The notes beneath the pieces were generated by a model that saw only the letters and a list, made by a program, of their open reading frames with translations, searched no databases and was not told the DNA's origin. A DNA stretch of 64,000 nt from Anisakis pegreffii (lineage: Eukaryota > Nematoda > Chromadorea > Rhabditida > Anisakidae), in assembly GCA_035041965.1 (NCBI GenBank), contig JAPYMA010002898.1, positions 1 to 64,000 of the forward strand, written 5' to 3'. A program made the position numbers and the translations under genes. Below, in pieces: positions 1 through 12,711 of the stretch (positions are counted from its first letter, which is position 1; every line of letters begins with the position of its first letter).

Positions 1-1650
1 TTTTGCACTCTCCAATCAGTTTGTCTCAGTTAATTTTGAAGGAAACTATCTCCTGATTAAGATCTGATAATGATTGTATCATTTATCATCTCACTCGAGA
101 TTATTTATGATCTACATATGACGTACTTGTTCATCGTTATCGGTTTAAGATTACGGAGAAATTTAAGAAACTTTATTTTAATATAGATTCGCATCATTCC
201 GTTGGGAATTACAACAGTCAAGAAACTTTCGACGCTACCATAACTCATCTGTACACGTTCAGTTCGATTAAAATGCGGATATCTGCCTCAAATTTCCTGA
301 ATTCCAATTTTTGCTAATCTTTCGATGGTGAAGAGAAATTTCAATAATTATGTTATGCATATTTGTGAGAAGCTTTCGTGATGTAATCAAAGATTTAAAC
401 GGTTCATCTCTGAGCTCGATATACCAAGAAGTACAAATTCTGAAAAGTGCAGGGTTTGGAAATCTCCAATTTCTAATGATTATAAGAGAAATTTGCAGCA
501 ATATACTTGAAAGAAGTACAGCGCCTTAAATCTTGAAGAGTTGGTTGTGACAAGCCATATTGAATCAAAGAAGTTTGTTCCTGTTGTTTTTAGCTGAAAG
601 ATCATTATAGCATGGCTGTAGTGTTTATAATAACATTACTGTGCCACTGATTGAATCTGTTTTTCCCTTCTCTCCAATCCTTTTTTACTTGAGGTTCACT
701 GCTAACTTCGTTGAGAATCGAGAAATTTGGATTGTGTGAGATCTCATAATTACATCGGTCTTGATGATTATGCATCTCAATTGTTTTATGTGTTGTGGCG
801 AATCGTTTTACACATACCATCAGTAGTTGAAATCAAACTGCATTAAAAGTGCGGTGTGATGAAATGGCCAGAATTGAGAATTCGGAGAGAATTATATATG
901 AGAGCGAATCATTGATGCGTCTGAAGTGAATGAGAAAAGTATCATGCCATAATGGAACTGTAATTTTATCAGTCAAACAAGGTACGAGAGTGATGAGACA
1001 TCACTGTAATCGGGAATGAAAACTGTGAATAGAATGTGTGGAGTTGATAGAGTACAGGAGAGTAGCTTCTAGTAGAAGGACGTATTCAGAAGGCACACAC
1101 GCTTTTCATGCTCCCATATACAACTCTCCTCCCACAGTCTATTAACGATTTTCATGTTTAATTTCCATGATGTCTTACCGCTTTCATTCCTTTCCATTAC
1201 AAAAATGAACTTAACACATAATTCAAAAACAATGATCCGCTCAAACGAAAACAGGATTCCAAAATTCAAAACAAATGATTTTTTAAATAAACAATTTCAA
1301 GCAAACTCAACAAACTGAAATTGGTGTCTTATTTTTGTGCAGAGGTAAATTCCTATTGCATGCAAATTTCAGATTTATTTATCTCGTCATTTCTTCAAAT
1401 TACGAGGTAAACGAATTATTCTTTCGAACTATGACTTTTTCAACTTTTATGTGTTTGGCAAATAGGGAAATTTTGCTAATTTCAACGAATCCGTATGTTG
1501 TCGACAACACAATGTATAATAGAATGGATGCGTACAGACGAACTGTTCTTGAGAATTTATTGAAACTGCTAATTAAGACGACATTTCATCGGTAATTATC
1601 AACACATCACTTGATAAATTTCGAGTGTCCACTCAAAAACTGATGTTCCT
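1..1650. other. Left flank, no gene recognised
   Basis: Only short AT-rich open frames of 60-90 codons occur on either strand. None shows a family motif, and none could be linked to another by matching splice sites. It is the 3' flank of the first TTR-like gene and may include its 3' UTR. I see no RNA gene or repeat in it. Confidence 0.5.
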
Positions 1651-2690
1651 TCAAAGGCATTTACTGCCACCTTCATAGAATGTGCTCTGCAACTGCAAAC
1701 TACCGCCTTTGAAGAGTGCATCTGGTTTGTCACTTCTCTTCACGTAGTCGCTCGGGAGACCAAGCGTAATTTCACGTTTGCAAGGCTGAAATATGTTGAA
1801 TTATTTCTCCACCAGTTGTAGGGTTGTGTTCACACTCAAAGTTCCGAATCTTCTATACGTTCCACTCAGCAGTTCTATCATCGTATTCCGAAACGCAAGT
1901 GTTGCATATGCGAACATCTGTATTACATATCTGGATTACTCATGCAATATGTTTGATGAATCGGCAAAGTGAATTAACGATATGAATCAGTGAGAAATTC
2001 ATGTTCGCCTACATCTAGCTCAGCTTTGTTGCAATCAGTGTAAATCTTAAGGCGAGCATCCAACGAGTCAATTTTCTGAAGAAGGCCTGAAAAACACTCT
2101 GCAAGTAGACTTCTCAGAATAATTTTATTTGTAAATGTATATGTGTAAAATGATTGTTCTGCAGTTTTAGTTCCAAAAACAGAGCGATCAATTCTAAAAA
2201 GCCATAAGTGATGCACTAGCATTCTGGTAACATGGCAATTCATATGTTTAACGGAAGCCAAAAATCAATTTTCAAACAATTTTCATCTATTATTTTCAAG
2301 TCAATTAATTTTTCAAACAATCAGAACAAGAGGCGTAGTCGCCGTAACAACACTGAAAGATCTTTTTAGTTACTCGGATCAGCTTTGAGCTCATACGATC
2401 CAGAATCATCCGTCTCAACTTTTGCCAACTCTGTATCGTCCAGACCTGAAGAGGTGGATTAAATGCACACCAATAGTTTCTTCTCTCTGAATGTGATCCA
2501 AAGAACAGGAGAGTAGAGAAACAAAAATCTATAAGAGAAACGAACCAAGATCTTTGTGATTGATCAGTTTTACGGTGTCGCCTTTGCTTGGCTTATAGCC
2601 ACACATTAGTTGGCCTTGTACACCGATTGTTTGATCAATAGCAAGAGCGCCACCAAAAAGTGCGAAAATTACCAGCCAAGATGAATTCAT
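1651..2690 (-). CDS. Transthyretin-like (TTR) family secreted protein, copy 1
   Basis: Four minus-strand exons with consistent phases: 2546-2690, 2374-2445, 2013-2086 and 1651-1785. Together they encode 141 residues, the usual length for nematode TTR-like proteins (Pfam TTR-52/transthyretin-like type). A signal peptide of about 17 residues (MNSSWLVIFALFGGALA) is followed by the family signature GVQGQLMCGYKPSKGDTVKL. Then come a D-rich loop with TDDSGSYEL, the IYTDCN cysteine motif, and the C-terminal CKREITLGLPSDYV with a closing cysteine. The family fold is a secreted beta-sandwich. Members are proposed to act as extracellular ligands or bridging molecules, but the function of this one is unknown. 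The ATG follows TTTTACCAG, a plausible trans-splice acceptor, which supports this start. Its neighbour at 3701-5074 is a tandem paralogue on the same strand. Confidence 0.93.
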
Positions 2691-3700
2691 TCTGGTAAAA
2701 TGCTTACTTAATTGTAATAATATGAATTACAATTTTCACATGGCTTCACTGTCTTACATTCGCTCAATGAATCAACTCCGTATGCTCGAAATGAGATTGC
2801 ACAGGGTTTTTTTTGCAGGGGAATATGCCAACTGATAATGACAAGCAATTAGTTTCTAGTATATTCACTCGCGATTATGAATAAACACAGAAATTGGTAA
2901 AGGTGCTGAGAGAGAAAGTTTCTTTGAATAATACTGAGAAAATGTTCGAAAAATGAACGTTGCAAAGCATCACTGTTGAATTGTTTCAATACTTAGAATG
3001 AATGCGATGAGAACATTCTGAAGAACGTATTGTTGCAACGAGTGCGGATCATCTGTGCAACACCGAACTTAGTAACGTCTCTGAGCATTAACTATCAACG
3101 AATGATGCTATTGCTGTGCACGAAAGGGAGATGGTATGGTATCGTGCTTGCAATGAAGTGTAATCGGTGAATGGAAGTGATTTTTCAGATGGTATGTCGA
3201 CTATCTTAACAGTTTTTGGAACGACTTTTCATCTCATCGAATGATCATTAACAAAAAATGCATCACACTTTTTCCTAGAACAGGAAATGCCGGGCGTTTC
3301 TCATCAAAAAAAACCCCAGGCAATCATGGTATAATCAGTCATTCACTAATCAGCCTAATATTTCGTACTGAAGGTTGATAGTTGTCACATTCAGGTTTCT
3401 CCAGCAATTCATCATCACCTTATTGCCGAGAAAGGACAGAATTTCTTTAAGTGCATTGAATGGGTTTTAATTGCTGTTACAACCAATTAATTGTGAATTT
3501 TTTGCACCATAATTTTCAGCGATTTCATGCAACCTTTCTCGTTAGACGAATTCAGACGATTTAGCAGTAAATATTGAAAAACAAAGCAAAAGAGAGTGTC
3601 AATTTTATCCACAAAACTACAATATTTCAATGAGGGGAAGAAAATTCACAAGTGCAAGAATCGTTGGATATGGAAGAATACGTCGTTATTTTTAGTCATC
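2691..3700. other. Spacer between the two TTR-like genes
   Basis: About 1 kb of AT-rich DNA with no supported coding exon. It holds the 5' flank of TTR copy 1 and the 3' flank of copy 2. No clear repeat or RNA was seen. Confidence 0.6.
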
Positions 3701-5074
3701 TCAGAAACATTTATGACCCTCTCCTTCGAAGTGAAATTCCAATTGTAAGGTTCCGCCGTTGAAGAGCTTGTCTGGAGTGTCATTGCGGGTCACATACGAT
3801 TTCGGTATACCCAGAGTTATTTCACGTTTGCATATCTGAAATTGAACAAACTCGGCAATATTCAAAGAGATTACTATTCTTGACAGAATCACTGTTCCCA
3901 GGAATGTTTCGCTATAGCACAAAAAATATTCAGATCACTACAGTAGTAATGAGTAGTGATGAGTCGAGCTCTACTCTGTAGGAAGTGTTTGAATCAAACA
4001 ATTCCATAGATCGAATCCATACTTCTGAATTTCAGAACTGAAGATTCAGATACACTTCCAGTGCTGTTCAAGTTAAATGTATTCATCGGAACTTAATTCT
4101 GAAGTTTTTGGAGACGGTTGTGAGTTTCATTTCCAATGAGTGCACAATAAATTTTTCAGCTTTTTCACTTCCACTTGAATCATGCAAATAAATGAAAATA
4201 TTGCGATGACTCACTGCAAGGAAACTGCTCCATTGGTAGAGCAATGATGAAATCGCATTATTTGAAATGTAGGAAAAACATTCTGAGGTTCAAACTTACA
4301 TTCAATCCATTGTTGCAGCGTGTATAAATTTTGAGTCTAGCATTCAGTGTCGTAATTTGTCTTAGAATGCCTAAAACATAGAGCGACAAAGTGACATGAT
4401 GACAAGTTCAAGCCCGATTATGATCAATTTTTATGATTTATCTCACTATCAGTCAAAGAGCCGTTTTGTTTCATGCATCCCATTGACTGCAGAACTTTTG
4501 AAATGATTCATTCCCTAAAGTAGTATTTACACGATACATTTCTAAGATAAATTAACGCTTCATTATCAAGAAATGCATTCTGTCAGTTGACTCACTCAAA
4601 TCACCAGCCAATTCGTAGAATCCATTCTTGTCCGTTGTGCCTGACGCCAAGTTGCTATCGAAGCCTTCAATTAGAGATTGGTGGAAGTTTCACTTATTTC
4701 TCTGGCCACTTGATTATGTCACTTTGGTCAATCAATTTTGCTAGAGCCAATCACTGAGATAATATTAACATCCACCATTTTGTTGGCTTCAACTTTACTG
4801 ATGACTGATACTTGTCTTTTGCGTTAAGAAATGGCGAAAAATGAGGTCAACTGCGAATATTAGACGTGCTACTGATGAGATTAATGCTCCTGAGATGATA
4901 ACGTTGTTCAACACATAAATTACCGATAATTTTATGATTGATCAGTTTGACTTCATCGCCTTCACTCGGCTTATCACCACATAATAGTTGCCCTTTTATG
5001 CCAACAGACTGTTCCAAAACGGATGCACATGAGAGACCAAATATAGCGAACAACACAATGATCACTGAAGCCAT
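3701..5074 (-). CDS. Transthyretin-like (TTR) family secreted protein, copy 2
   Basis: Exons on the minus strand are 4924-5074, 4596-4664, 4300-4370 and 3701-3835. They total 426 nt, the same as copy 1, with introns in the same phases (1, 1, 0) and the same positions in the domain. The product has a hydrophobic signal (MASVIIVLFAIFGLSCA), the core GIKGQLLCGDKPSEGDEVKL, the NGFYEL strand, IYTRCN, and a last exon reading CKREITLGIPKSYV that ends in HKCF. The ATG directly abuts a strong TTTTTTCAG acceptor, typical of a spliced-leader site. The longer open frame upstream of this ATG is therefore probably not translated. As with copy 1, the family is secreted and the specific role is unknown. The two genes are clearly a tandem duplication. 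Confidence 0.93.
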
Positions 5075-5261
5075 CTGAAAAAAAAGAAATAAAATGAACA
5101 AAGAATTCAGTGTGCAATTTCGGCTATGTATAATTTCTGCAAGTGAAATGAGCACTTGAGGTGATCCTAAATCTAGTTTATTTCAACTTTAAATTATTTT
5201 CGGATATTTTTTAAGGAATACTCAAACATTTTTTGGTTAGTGTCCTTATCACTTCGCTTCA

Positions 5262-5299
5262 GGATCCTTAACGGATCCTTAACAAACGCATCCTTAACA
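5262..5299. repeat. Short direct repeats of GGATCCTTAAC
   Basis: GGATCCTTAAC occurs twice back to back, followed 6 nt later by a partial third copy (GCATCCTTAAC). A CTTCGCTTCAGGA / CTCGCTTCAGGA pair brackets the array. Its role is unknown. Confidence 0.7.
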
Positions 5300-6884
5300 C
5301 TTTCCTCGCTTCAGGACGAGGATTGGAAATTAAAATTTCGATTGGGAATTAAAATCACGAATTAAGCATTTGAATCAGTCTAAAAGTTAGCAACGTCTAG
5401 AAAAACAATAATTGTGCAGAACAAACTGCTGTGAAAGTTTCATGAAACGAACGAAATTTGAAACACTATCTCAAGATACCGGTTCTGCTTGGAACACTCA
5501 GTGGGAAATAATTTCGCCTTTATTGCTTGGAAAGGACCAATGAAAAATTGATATTTTGAATGGTTTGATGACAAAGAAGATGACGGCTCACATTACATGT
5601 TTGGAGAAAATGCGAGAAGTTGATGATGAAATGAAATTAATCATAACAATTGCATGAGTATCATTTTTTTCTTCTGCATTTATTTGCCTACGATTAAAAA
5701 GGTAAAATATCAAAGTTGAGCAAATAAATATAGCAAATTATTCGAAAAGATTCACAACTGGTACTCTTTTCAAAAGCTTAACGCAATTTTTCAAAGTTTC
5801 TCGCTGTTCAGCATGACTAACTACTATGTGAGTGGTTCTCAATGGGCAGAAACTGTTTCCTCTGGATGGGAGTTCCAATATGTAAAGAGGAACTGTGGAG
5901 ATCGGCAGATTAATACTAGTTGCTTTTTTTTGACAATGCTTAAAAATATTTTCGAAATGCTCATTTGATGAGAATGAAGTGGTTGCTTTCATGTAACTGA
6001 AGAATTCTTTATAGAAACCTTCTTGATTACCGAATCTATTTCTTGACTTTGTTTTATCTGTTTCATACTGTAAGATGCATAAAATTGTCGGAAGGGAGGA
6101 AGATTATGGCCATTCGAATTGCTGGAGAAGAGAATTGCGGTATGTTATGCGGCCAAAGGAGCGCACATATTGATGCAGGATAAAAACCGCTGTGTTAGCT
6201 GATGCATCTCAAAGCCCTTTTATCTTATGTCAGCTCACAAATCGATTGGGCACAAAATGAAAAAAAAAATGTTCAGCATAAATTTCCATACTCTTTCGAA
6301 TGTTCGAATGATGTTCGTCTCAATCGGTTATGACTACTCATCAGACTGCTTTTGTGAGAGAACCTCTCCATCTCCCAATGAACCCCTCAACCTCATGGAA
6401 GACCCTCCCCCCCTCTACCACGCCCCGGGAGACTTTTCCACCGTTCAAGAAATTGCTCCACTTCTCGGAAAACTGCTCCATACTTTGAGGAAGGCTTTTC
6501 ACTGTGTTTCTCGTTTCGATCATATTGGCAACTCAGCCAAGCGTGATATGTGGCAGTGTACGAAAAGCAAAATTTATCATAGACGCAATTATCGATTGAC
6601 TTGTGCACCTCAAGTGCAGGTATTATTGCTTGGTGAATTGTCTCGGGGACGGAAGGCTAAATTTCGGGTAGGTTGTTGTTTGATTCGATTCTGAGAACGG
6701 GGATTAACTCGTAATTAACTCTCATCAGGGACTGCGGTATGCGTGGATGCTGATATTGCTCTGACTTTTGCTCGATGCATGATGCAGAAGGCAATAAATA
6801 ATGGTCTTGCTAGTGATTTCTGATCTCGTGTTCCTGATCTGGTATATCTCTTTAGATATTCTGCCTTTAGGGAATCCTCTAGGT

Positions 6885-7062
6885 TAGGTCTATGAAAGAA
6901 TAGGTGCGCTCTATCATAAACACAACACGCGTCAGCCAACACATTGATCAAGCCATCCCACAACAGCTCTCGGCACCTGTTTAAACATGGAGTATTCCAT
7001 GGTGGCTGATGCGTATTGTGTGTGAGGTGGACCTCACCTCCTTTTCCATAGACCTAAACAGC
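6885..7062. repeat. Imperfect inverted repeat (foldback-like)
   Basis: Read on the minus strand, 6885-6943 gives a segment starting TGTTGGCTGACGCGTGTTGTG and ending CATAGACCTAA. The plus strand at 7001-7059 gives the matching TGGTGGCTGATGCGTATTGTG ... CATAGACCTAA. The arms are about 60 bp and match at most positions by eye, separated by a spacer of about 57 bp. This could be a MITE or foldback remnant, or two inverted copies of a decayed coding segment: both arms translate to similar peptides around ADA-CV and LFFHRP / LLFHRP. Confidence 0.6.
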
Positions 7063-8058
7063 AGCCAATACTGCTCTTCTAAATGCCCGCTGTTTTTGCT
7101 GCAGATGCTTTACTCACAACGTTACTTTTGTCGGGAAATGCAAAACTGATGCGGTGAATCGCAGAAAGTTTGGCTCTGTTCTGTTTCAAAGCAGCCTTAT
7201 GGTAGTGACGTGGTCTTTGGAAGATAAACGATGAACAATGATATCTTGTAAATTTCAGCAGTATGTTTTAGAAGTGATTTGCGTTCAAAGATTTCATAGA
7301 TCATTTGTGATGTTATGTCGTGTTGATTTCATTGAGTGGGCATTCGCACATGTGAGATAAGTTAAGTCACTGTTGTGTTCTAACTTCTACGTTGTCTGCT
7401 AGTGCGAACATTTTTCACTGACACTTTCGGGTTGTTTCTTCGAGTGGTGTTTTTGCCGGAAATTCATCTTGTCGAATGTGAGATTTTTGCACATATTTTG
7501 CGTTTTTGTATCCATTTCGCACAGCCTCATCGTTGAATGGTGAGTATTCAACGAAGCTGAAAACTTTTTTGGAAATGTATTGATGTGCAATGTATTTGAT
7601 TTCAGTTGAGGTATTTTATTCCATTTGCTTGCTTTTTAATGCGACACAATGAGTGTTCGAACCGATGTTTACAAAATGTTTGCATTGTAGTTGTACGATA
7701 TACATATATGACTGATCACTGGCATGGCTATGGAAGAGTTTATATGCGACAGCACAGTGAATTCGTCATGATTATGCTCTTCGAATTTTATTGATGTGAT
7801 CCGAATTGATATATATGCAAATTGTATCGTTATCAAAAGTGTATCGCGTCCGTTGAATCAATAAGATGGTGGTGTGGTCCATCATAATGAATGAACATCG
7901 AAGCAATCATGGATGAAGATGAAAGGAATATGACGTGATCCATTCGTATGAATATAGAAGAAAACCAGAATTTCATCGCCTCTTAGTGTATAGACGGAAG
8001 TAAGATAACTTTCGTATTTGATTGAAATTTTATAGGTATCAAAAAGGTGATACAGTGA

Positions 8059-11000
8059 ATGGAAGAGAAACAAAGTCGGAGCAGCAAGAGAAAAGAAATG
8101 AAGTACAGCAATAACAATGATTCAAGTGATAACGAAGAGCTCGTTGAAAGCAATAATAATGTGAATCGTTCGAGCGATGCGGATCACTATAAGTAATTCA
8201 TTTTATTTGTTGTTCTTTGAAATATGGTTGTTGAAGTGTAAATAAGACATCCTATAATAGTATTATTTTTTGAAGGTGCGTCGTCATACTATAGTTGCAT
8301 TTCATTCGTTCTCGCTCCATACCCATTGGGGGGGGATCCACACCTGTGACGGATTTTCTTTTTCAGGTGTTTAAAATTGAAATCCCACCATAATTCATTT
8401 GCTGAGATTTGATTTCTGTCATTTACCGATGTGTTTCCCTAAGCATTGATATTTAGTATTAGGTGGAAATGCTATTTGCATCAGTGGTCCAAAAGCGAGA
8501 TGATTAAACAAAGATTTCGTTTCAGTAAAGAAGATGAAATAGATGAAATACGTGAACGTGAAGACCATTCATCTGAGGATGGATCTCGTTCACGTTCCAG
8601 ATCACGATCCGACCGTCGCACTAAAGCTTCACGTGGAGGCGGGGCCGGGTCACGTTCCCGTTCTCGCACGCCGCACTCACGGAGTGTGTCACGCTCCAAA
8701 TCTCGAACTCCGCCGGGAGGGCGTAAACGTAAGTCATCGCGTTCCAGCCGCACCCCACCGCGACGCCGTGTCAAAAGTAGAAGTTCATCATCTTCAAGTC
8801 GCGATACGTACGGTTCTTTCAAGGCAGCAAGGTTACATTTCATAAGCCTTTTCTCCTTTTGTTTCTTACTAATTTTTTATTAGTTCGAATAGGATAGGTG
8901 ATGAATGGGTTACGGCCAAACTGTAGTTTTCGATTGAATGTTGTTAAATGAACGATTTTATTAGGAACTTTTATAAACTCCAATTCGTTATCGAATTATA
9001 TTGTGTATTAGTCAGTTTGTTAATGATTATGTGTTAGTGAGACTCAGACAGGTATTTCAATTGGTCAGTTTTGTTAATCAGATGATTGTTAAGACTGCCG
9101 TTTTAGCTTATACCTCTCAAAAGCTTTAAGTTTGTTTGGAAACATTTTCGCCGATAGGAAACGTAAATCAATCATTCAATAATTATAAATTACTTCTGAG
9201 TTTGTTTTATGCAATACGGCAAGAAATGCTAGGAGTTTGAAGTGGTGTTCAAAATATAAAGCGTCAATACATTTGGACGTATACAATGACCATGAAATTA
9301 TTGTTTTTTATCCATTTGCCTAGTAACGTTTTTAAATCGATGAAATGTAATCAATGGTAAAATTTATTGTAGTTTTTGCTAACGGATTTATATGAACTCT
9401 GTTCGATAAATAATGTTTCAGAAATGAAAGAGGGTTATCATACGCCTCTAAAGCGTTGCAATATAAAAACAGCTCATTATCCATTCGTTGATTGATTGAT
9501 ATGATATGATATGATATGTGTATGTATATATTATATATGTGCATCGAAAAATTGATCATTCAATCATGACGATGGCGTGATACAATAAGTTATGAGATTA
9601 CGAGCATGCAAATTTATCGCAGTAGAGAACGCGGTGGTATATTTCATTGAGAGAACGTATATATGGGCACTGACCTATCTACCATGTGTATTATCTCTCC
9701 ATATCCATCAGAATATACAAACAACTCTGTCGTTCGCTACTATCCATTCATTTTCATTTGCGAAAACAGGTGAAAATTTCATATCATAGGCATTTTACGG
9801 CTGTGGACTCCACAATCGGTAAAGAGTTTATTCGAAAAATTCACAGTCTTAAAATTGTTCGTCGATACGATTCAAACGACCGTTCTAATTGTTCCCTATA
9901 GCCAATTGTTGAAAGTTCCCCTGGTGTGGATGGCCATTTGGATCGTTTTTTGCACGTGTTCCTTTCGCATATTTTTACCATAGGTTTCTGAACGCACCTT
10001 TTTTTGTAATTATTAGTTCATCTCCGGAAAATCAACCATTGATGTAAAGTTTGTTATATCCTCTGAAAAGCGCACGGAAATTATTTCGGGGATTACAAGG
10101 TATTTACTGTGATATTTTCTGACCGTAGGCTTTTCCGATTCTTTGATTCGTTGCGTTCCTTGCCATTAATCAGTGTTTTTGCTACTTTCAAAATAACAAC
10201 AGGAAATTTTTTCACATCCAGAAAAATTATCCCTTATTGAGAGTGAAGAAGAGATGCAAGGAATGACTACTCTGGTTATTCATTCATAAATGTTTCTCAA
10301 TTTCCCAGTTCAGTACTAAACAGCAGAGCGTTGATTTAAAAAATTTTTTTGTTATTATATATTTTTTAATAGGGACAAAAATGAATGTTTGTCTGTTATA
10401 TTCCATTAAATTTGTGCTTATCACGTTTAATTTTTTGAAGATTAATGTTTTCGCTGGGGCAAAGTAATTCAGAATCACAAAATCTTGCAGCCCGACACGT
10501 GCACTCGGCGAATTTCCGTGTCGCAAATGCGACCGTACAGACTTCGAGACGGTTCGTGAATTGAGCGAGCATCAAATTCGAGCGCATAACGCAAGAATAC
10601 CGTGTGCGTTCTGTTCAAAGGAGGCATCAAGCGTGCAGAAATTAGTCGATCATTTGAGGAGAAGACACGTCGACTCGAAACTCATTTGTGAGTACTGCAA
10701 AGATGTATTCGCTGATCGAGTTGCGGACACAACGGACTCTATCTGGGAAGAGTATCGTGCACACGTCTACAAGGTACTGGTGCTTTTTAGCGTTACAATT
10801 TTATAAGACCGACTCATATTCAACTAACATTTGACTTATTCAACTAACTTATCATAAGTAATTGACTTATTCACACTTATTTTCAGTGATCTGATATATA
10901 CTGCCGTAATATGACGTTTAGCAATAACCATTAAAAGTTGTTGGCAGTTATGATAGAAACCCAATTTGATAAAGCAAATATTCGATTGCAATTGATTGAT

Positions 11001-11649
11001 ATTGATGAATTTGCGAATAGGAGTGCTTGAAAGAGAAGATATACAGTAATGAGAAGACGAAGCCGAGAATGGACTCGTTCACAATGCGTGGTCGTGGACG
11101 TTGTCCACATGGTCCACCGGTCAGATGCAAGTTAGTCTTAATTGCAGTTGATTAAGATCAGTCTGCTTTTTCATATATACATGAACTCGATTGTTATGTA
11201 CCAATTTCTTATGTCAATTTCGGCAAAAGTTCGAAGAAATTTGAGAAAACAACGATTTCATCCGCTGATATTGTATTTTGAAGGAATTTCCCGAGATGTC
11301 CGGGTCCGAAGTGTTACTATTTTCATGGATTCTGTAGATATGACACGAGATGTATCAAGAGAGACTGTCCATTCGACCATACGAATCGACCAAGAGTGTG
11401 TCTCTCGTGTATCAAAGACAGCAGAGTTAGTTTATTGAGATAATTTCGATGAATATTACTCTGGTAGTCGTGTTGTTTTTGTTCAATAAAGGAGAAAGAG
11501 AGATTAATGCTTATAGTGAATTGCACTCACCGAGAATCACCTGATGGATTGTTCGACGAATGCTATATTATGTGTATCATTTAACCTAAATTCGTTCTTG
11601 ATTCAAGCGTTATTCTGATACTGTTGGATCATCTGAGCATAATGAGTGA
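8059..11649 (+). CDS. RS-rich protein with C2H2 and Nab2-type CCCH zinc fingers
   Basis: The proposed exons are 8059-8192, 8526-8831, 9790-about 9856, 10017-10099, 10491-10773, 11021-11130, 11284-11425 and 11608-11649. Phases agree throughout; the donor near 9856 is weak. The N-terminus is Ser/Asn/acidic. Exon 2 is dense in RS dipeptides (SRSRSRSDRR, HSRSVSRSKSRTPP), as in splicing and mRNA-export factors. Exon 5 holds C2H2-like fingers CRKC...H....H and CAFC...H....H plus a third CEYC. Exons 6-7 encode two tandem C-x5-C-x4-C-x3-H fingers (CKNFPRCPGPKCYYFH and CRYDTRCIKRDCPFDH), the spacing seen in Nab2/ZC3H14 poly(A)-binding proteins. The inferred role is nuclear RNA binding. I do not recognise an exact orthologue. 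The 5' and 3' halves could be two genes, but exon 10017 has no start codon of its own, which favours one. Confidence 0.65.
9497..9519. repeat. GATAT microsatellite
   Basis: Four consecutive ATATG/GATAT units followed by a TA-rich stretch, in the intron between 8831 and 9790 of the RS/zinc-finger gene. Confidence 0.85.
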
Positions 11650-12711
11650 TTGGACGAGATCGGTATTGCAGATGCCTCGCGAGAGAAGGAGTTCGAGAAG
11701 ATGACGAGAACTGTGTGCTGATTTTTAACGTTGGATTGAACTGTTATTGATTGATTGTTTATTTTTATCGACACATTGTTTTTATCATCTGTATCAATGT
11801 TTTTATGATTATTAGTATTATGGTCACTATTGTTATTGTCATCATTACTATTTATTTTACCGTTGTCGTGGTGATTGTTGTTGTGCTTTTTAATCGTTTG
11901 TTTTGTTCGGTTATCATTATATCACATCAGCTGGTTTGTTGTTCTCATTGTATAAACGATGTAACCACTTTTTATTCTTTATCCAAATTTCATTTTTAAA
12001 TTCCTCCGTCGATAAAATAAATTTTTAAATAATTATCTTGGCACTGCTTATGTGAATGAGGACTTAGTTATGTGTTCACTTCCGTCCAACAACTGAAGAT
12101 TTCACTCATTTTTAGACGGTTTATAGAGCTAGTATAAATGCAGTTGAATTTTGAAAAATACTCTGGAAAAAAAAACAACGAAATAGCTGGTTGTCGAAAT
12201 GTGTTGTTTATTACAAATGAGAAAGAATGCATTGGAAACAAATTGTTCAAAAGTTTGTGTTTTTTGGGTATTGGAAAATCGTGAAGTTTGCAGTTGACGC
12301 GCTCATCGCTGTATTTGCTCGTGTTTTGAGCGAATTTCGTTCAAATACTCCTCATTGGGAAGATATGGCGATTATTTACGTTTACACGTTTTGATGTGTC
12401 AAAGAAGAATGCAGATCTTTAAAATGCTCATTTCATTGTAGGCAGTTGAATGATATTGTTAAGAAGTGGAATCAGAAATGAATAAGAGTGAGCGGATGTG
12501 TTGCTTTGAAAGGTATTTATAATATCCGCACAGTGAAGATGAGATGCAGCTGTTGTGGATCAGACGTATGCATAGGCAGTGATCAATTGATTGAACCGAG
12601 CACAACCGTTATTATATCCATCCATCGCATTAGCACATACCGACAAACTTGTTCGCTTACTAAAATACTTGTGTGCAACACACTCCCCGACCAGATCGAT
12701 CCGGCCTAGCA
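11650..12711. other. Intergenic region between zinc-finger and sarcoglycan genes
   Basis: No supported exon. It contains a period-3, T-centred low-complexity tract (about 11799-11888). The rest is AT-rich, with AATAAA-like sites near 12015 that would suit the 3' end of the upstream gene. A CAG-poor, mixed-frame stretch at 12488-12709 is open but has no family features; it may hold the 5' UTR of the sarcoglycan gene. Confidence 0.45.
11799..11888. repeat. Period-3 low-complexity tract (NTN triplets)
   Basis: A run of triplets with T in the middle (ATT, GTT, GTC, ATC, GTG) that translates only to hydrophobic I/V strings. The same kind of tract recurs at 19047-19113 and, on the other strand, at 25493-25570 and 43540-43613. 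It is not a transmembrane gene: there is no flanking coding sequence and the composition is simple. Confidence 0.65.

Larger units (their letters stand above)
5075..8058. other. Intergenic region, no supported gene
   Basis: Roughly 3 kb without a convincing exon chain. It contains short repeated GGATCCTTAAC units (5262-5299), a GC-richer patch near 6350-6480 and an imperfect inverted repeat (about 6885-7062). The longest open frame (6227-6694, plus) has no family features and overlaps the GC-rich patch. Confidence 0.5.

Noticed and set aside
6227..6694. 155-codon open frame (plus)
   Set aside because: It overlaps a GC-rich, partly self-similar patch that is also open on the minus strand. No motif and no linked exons.
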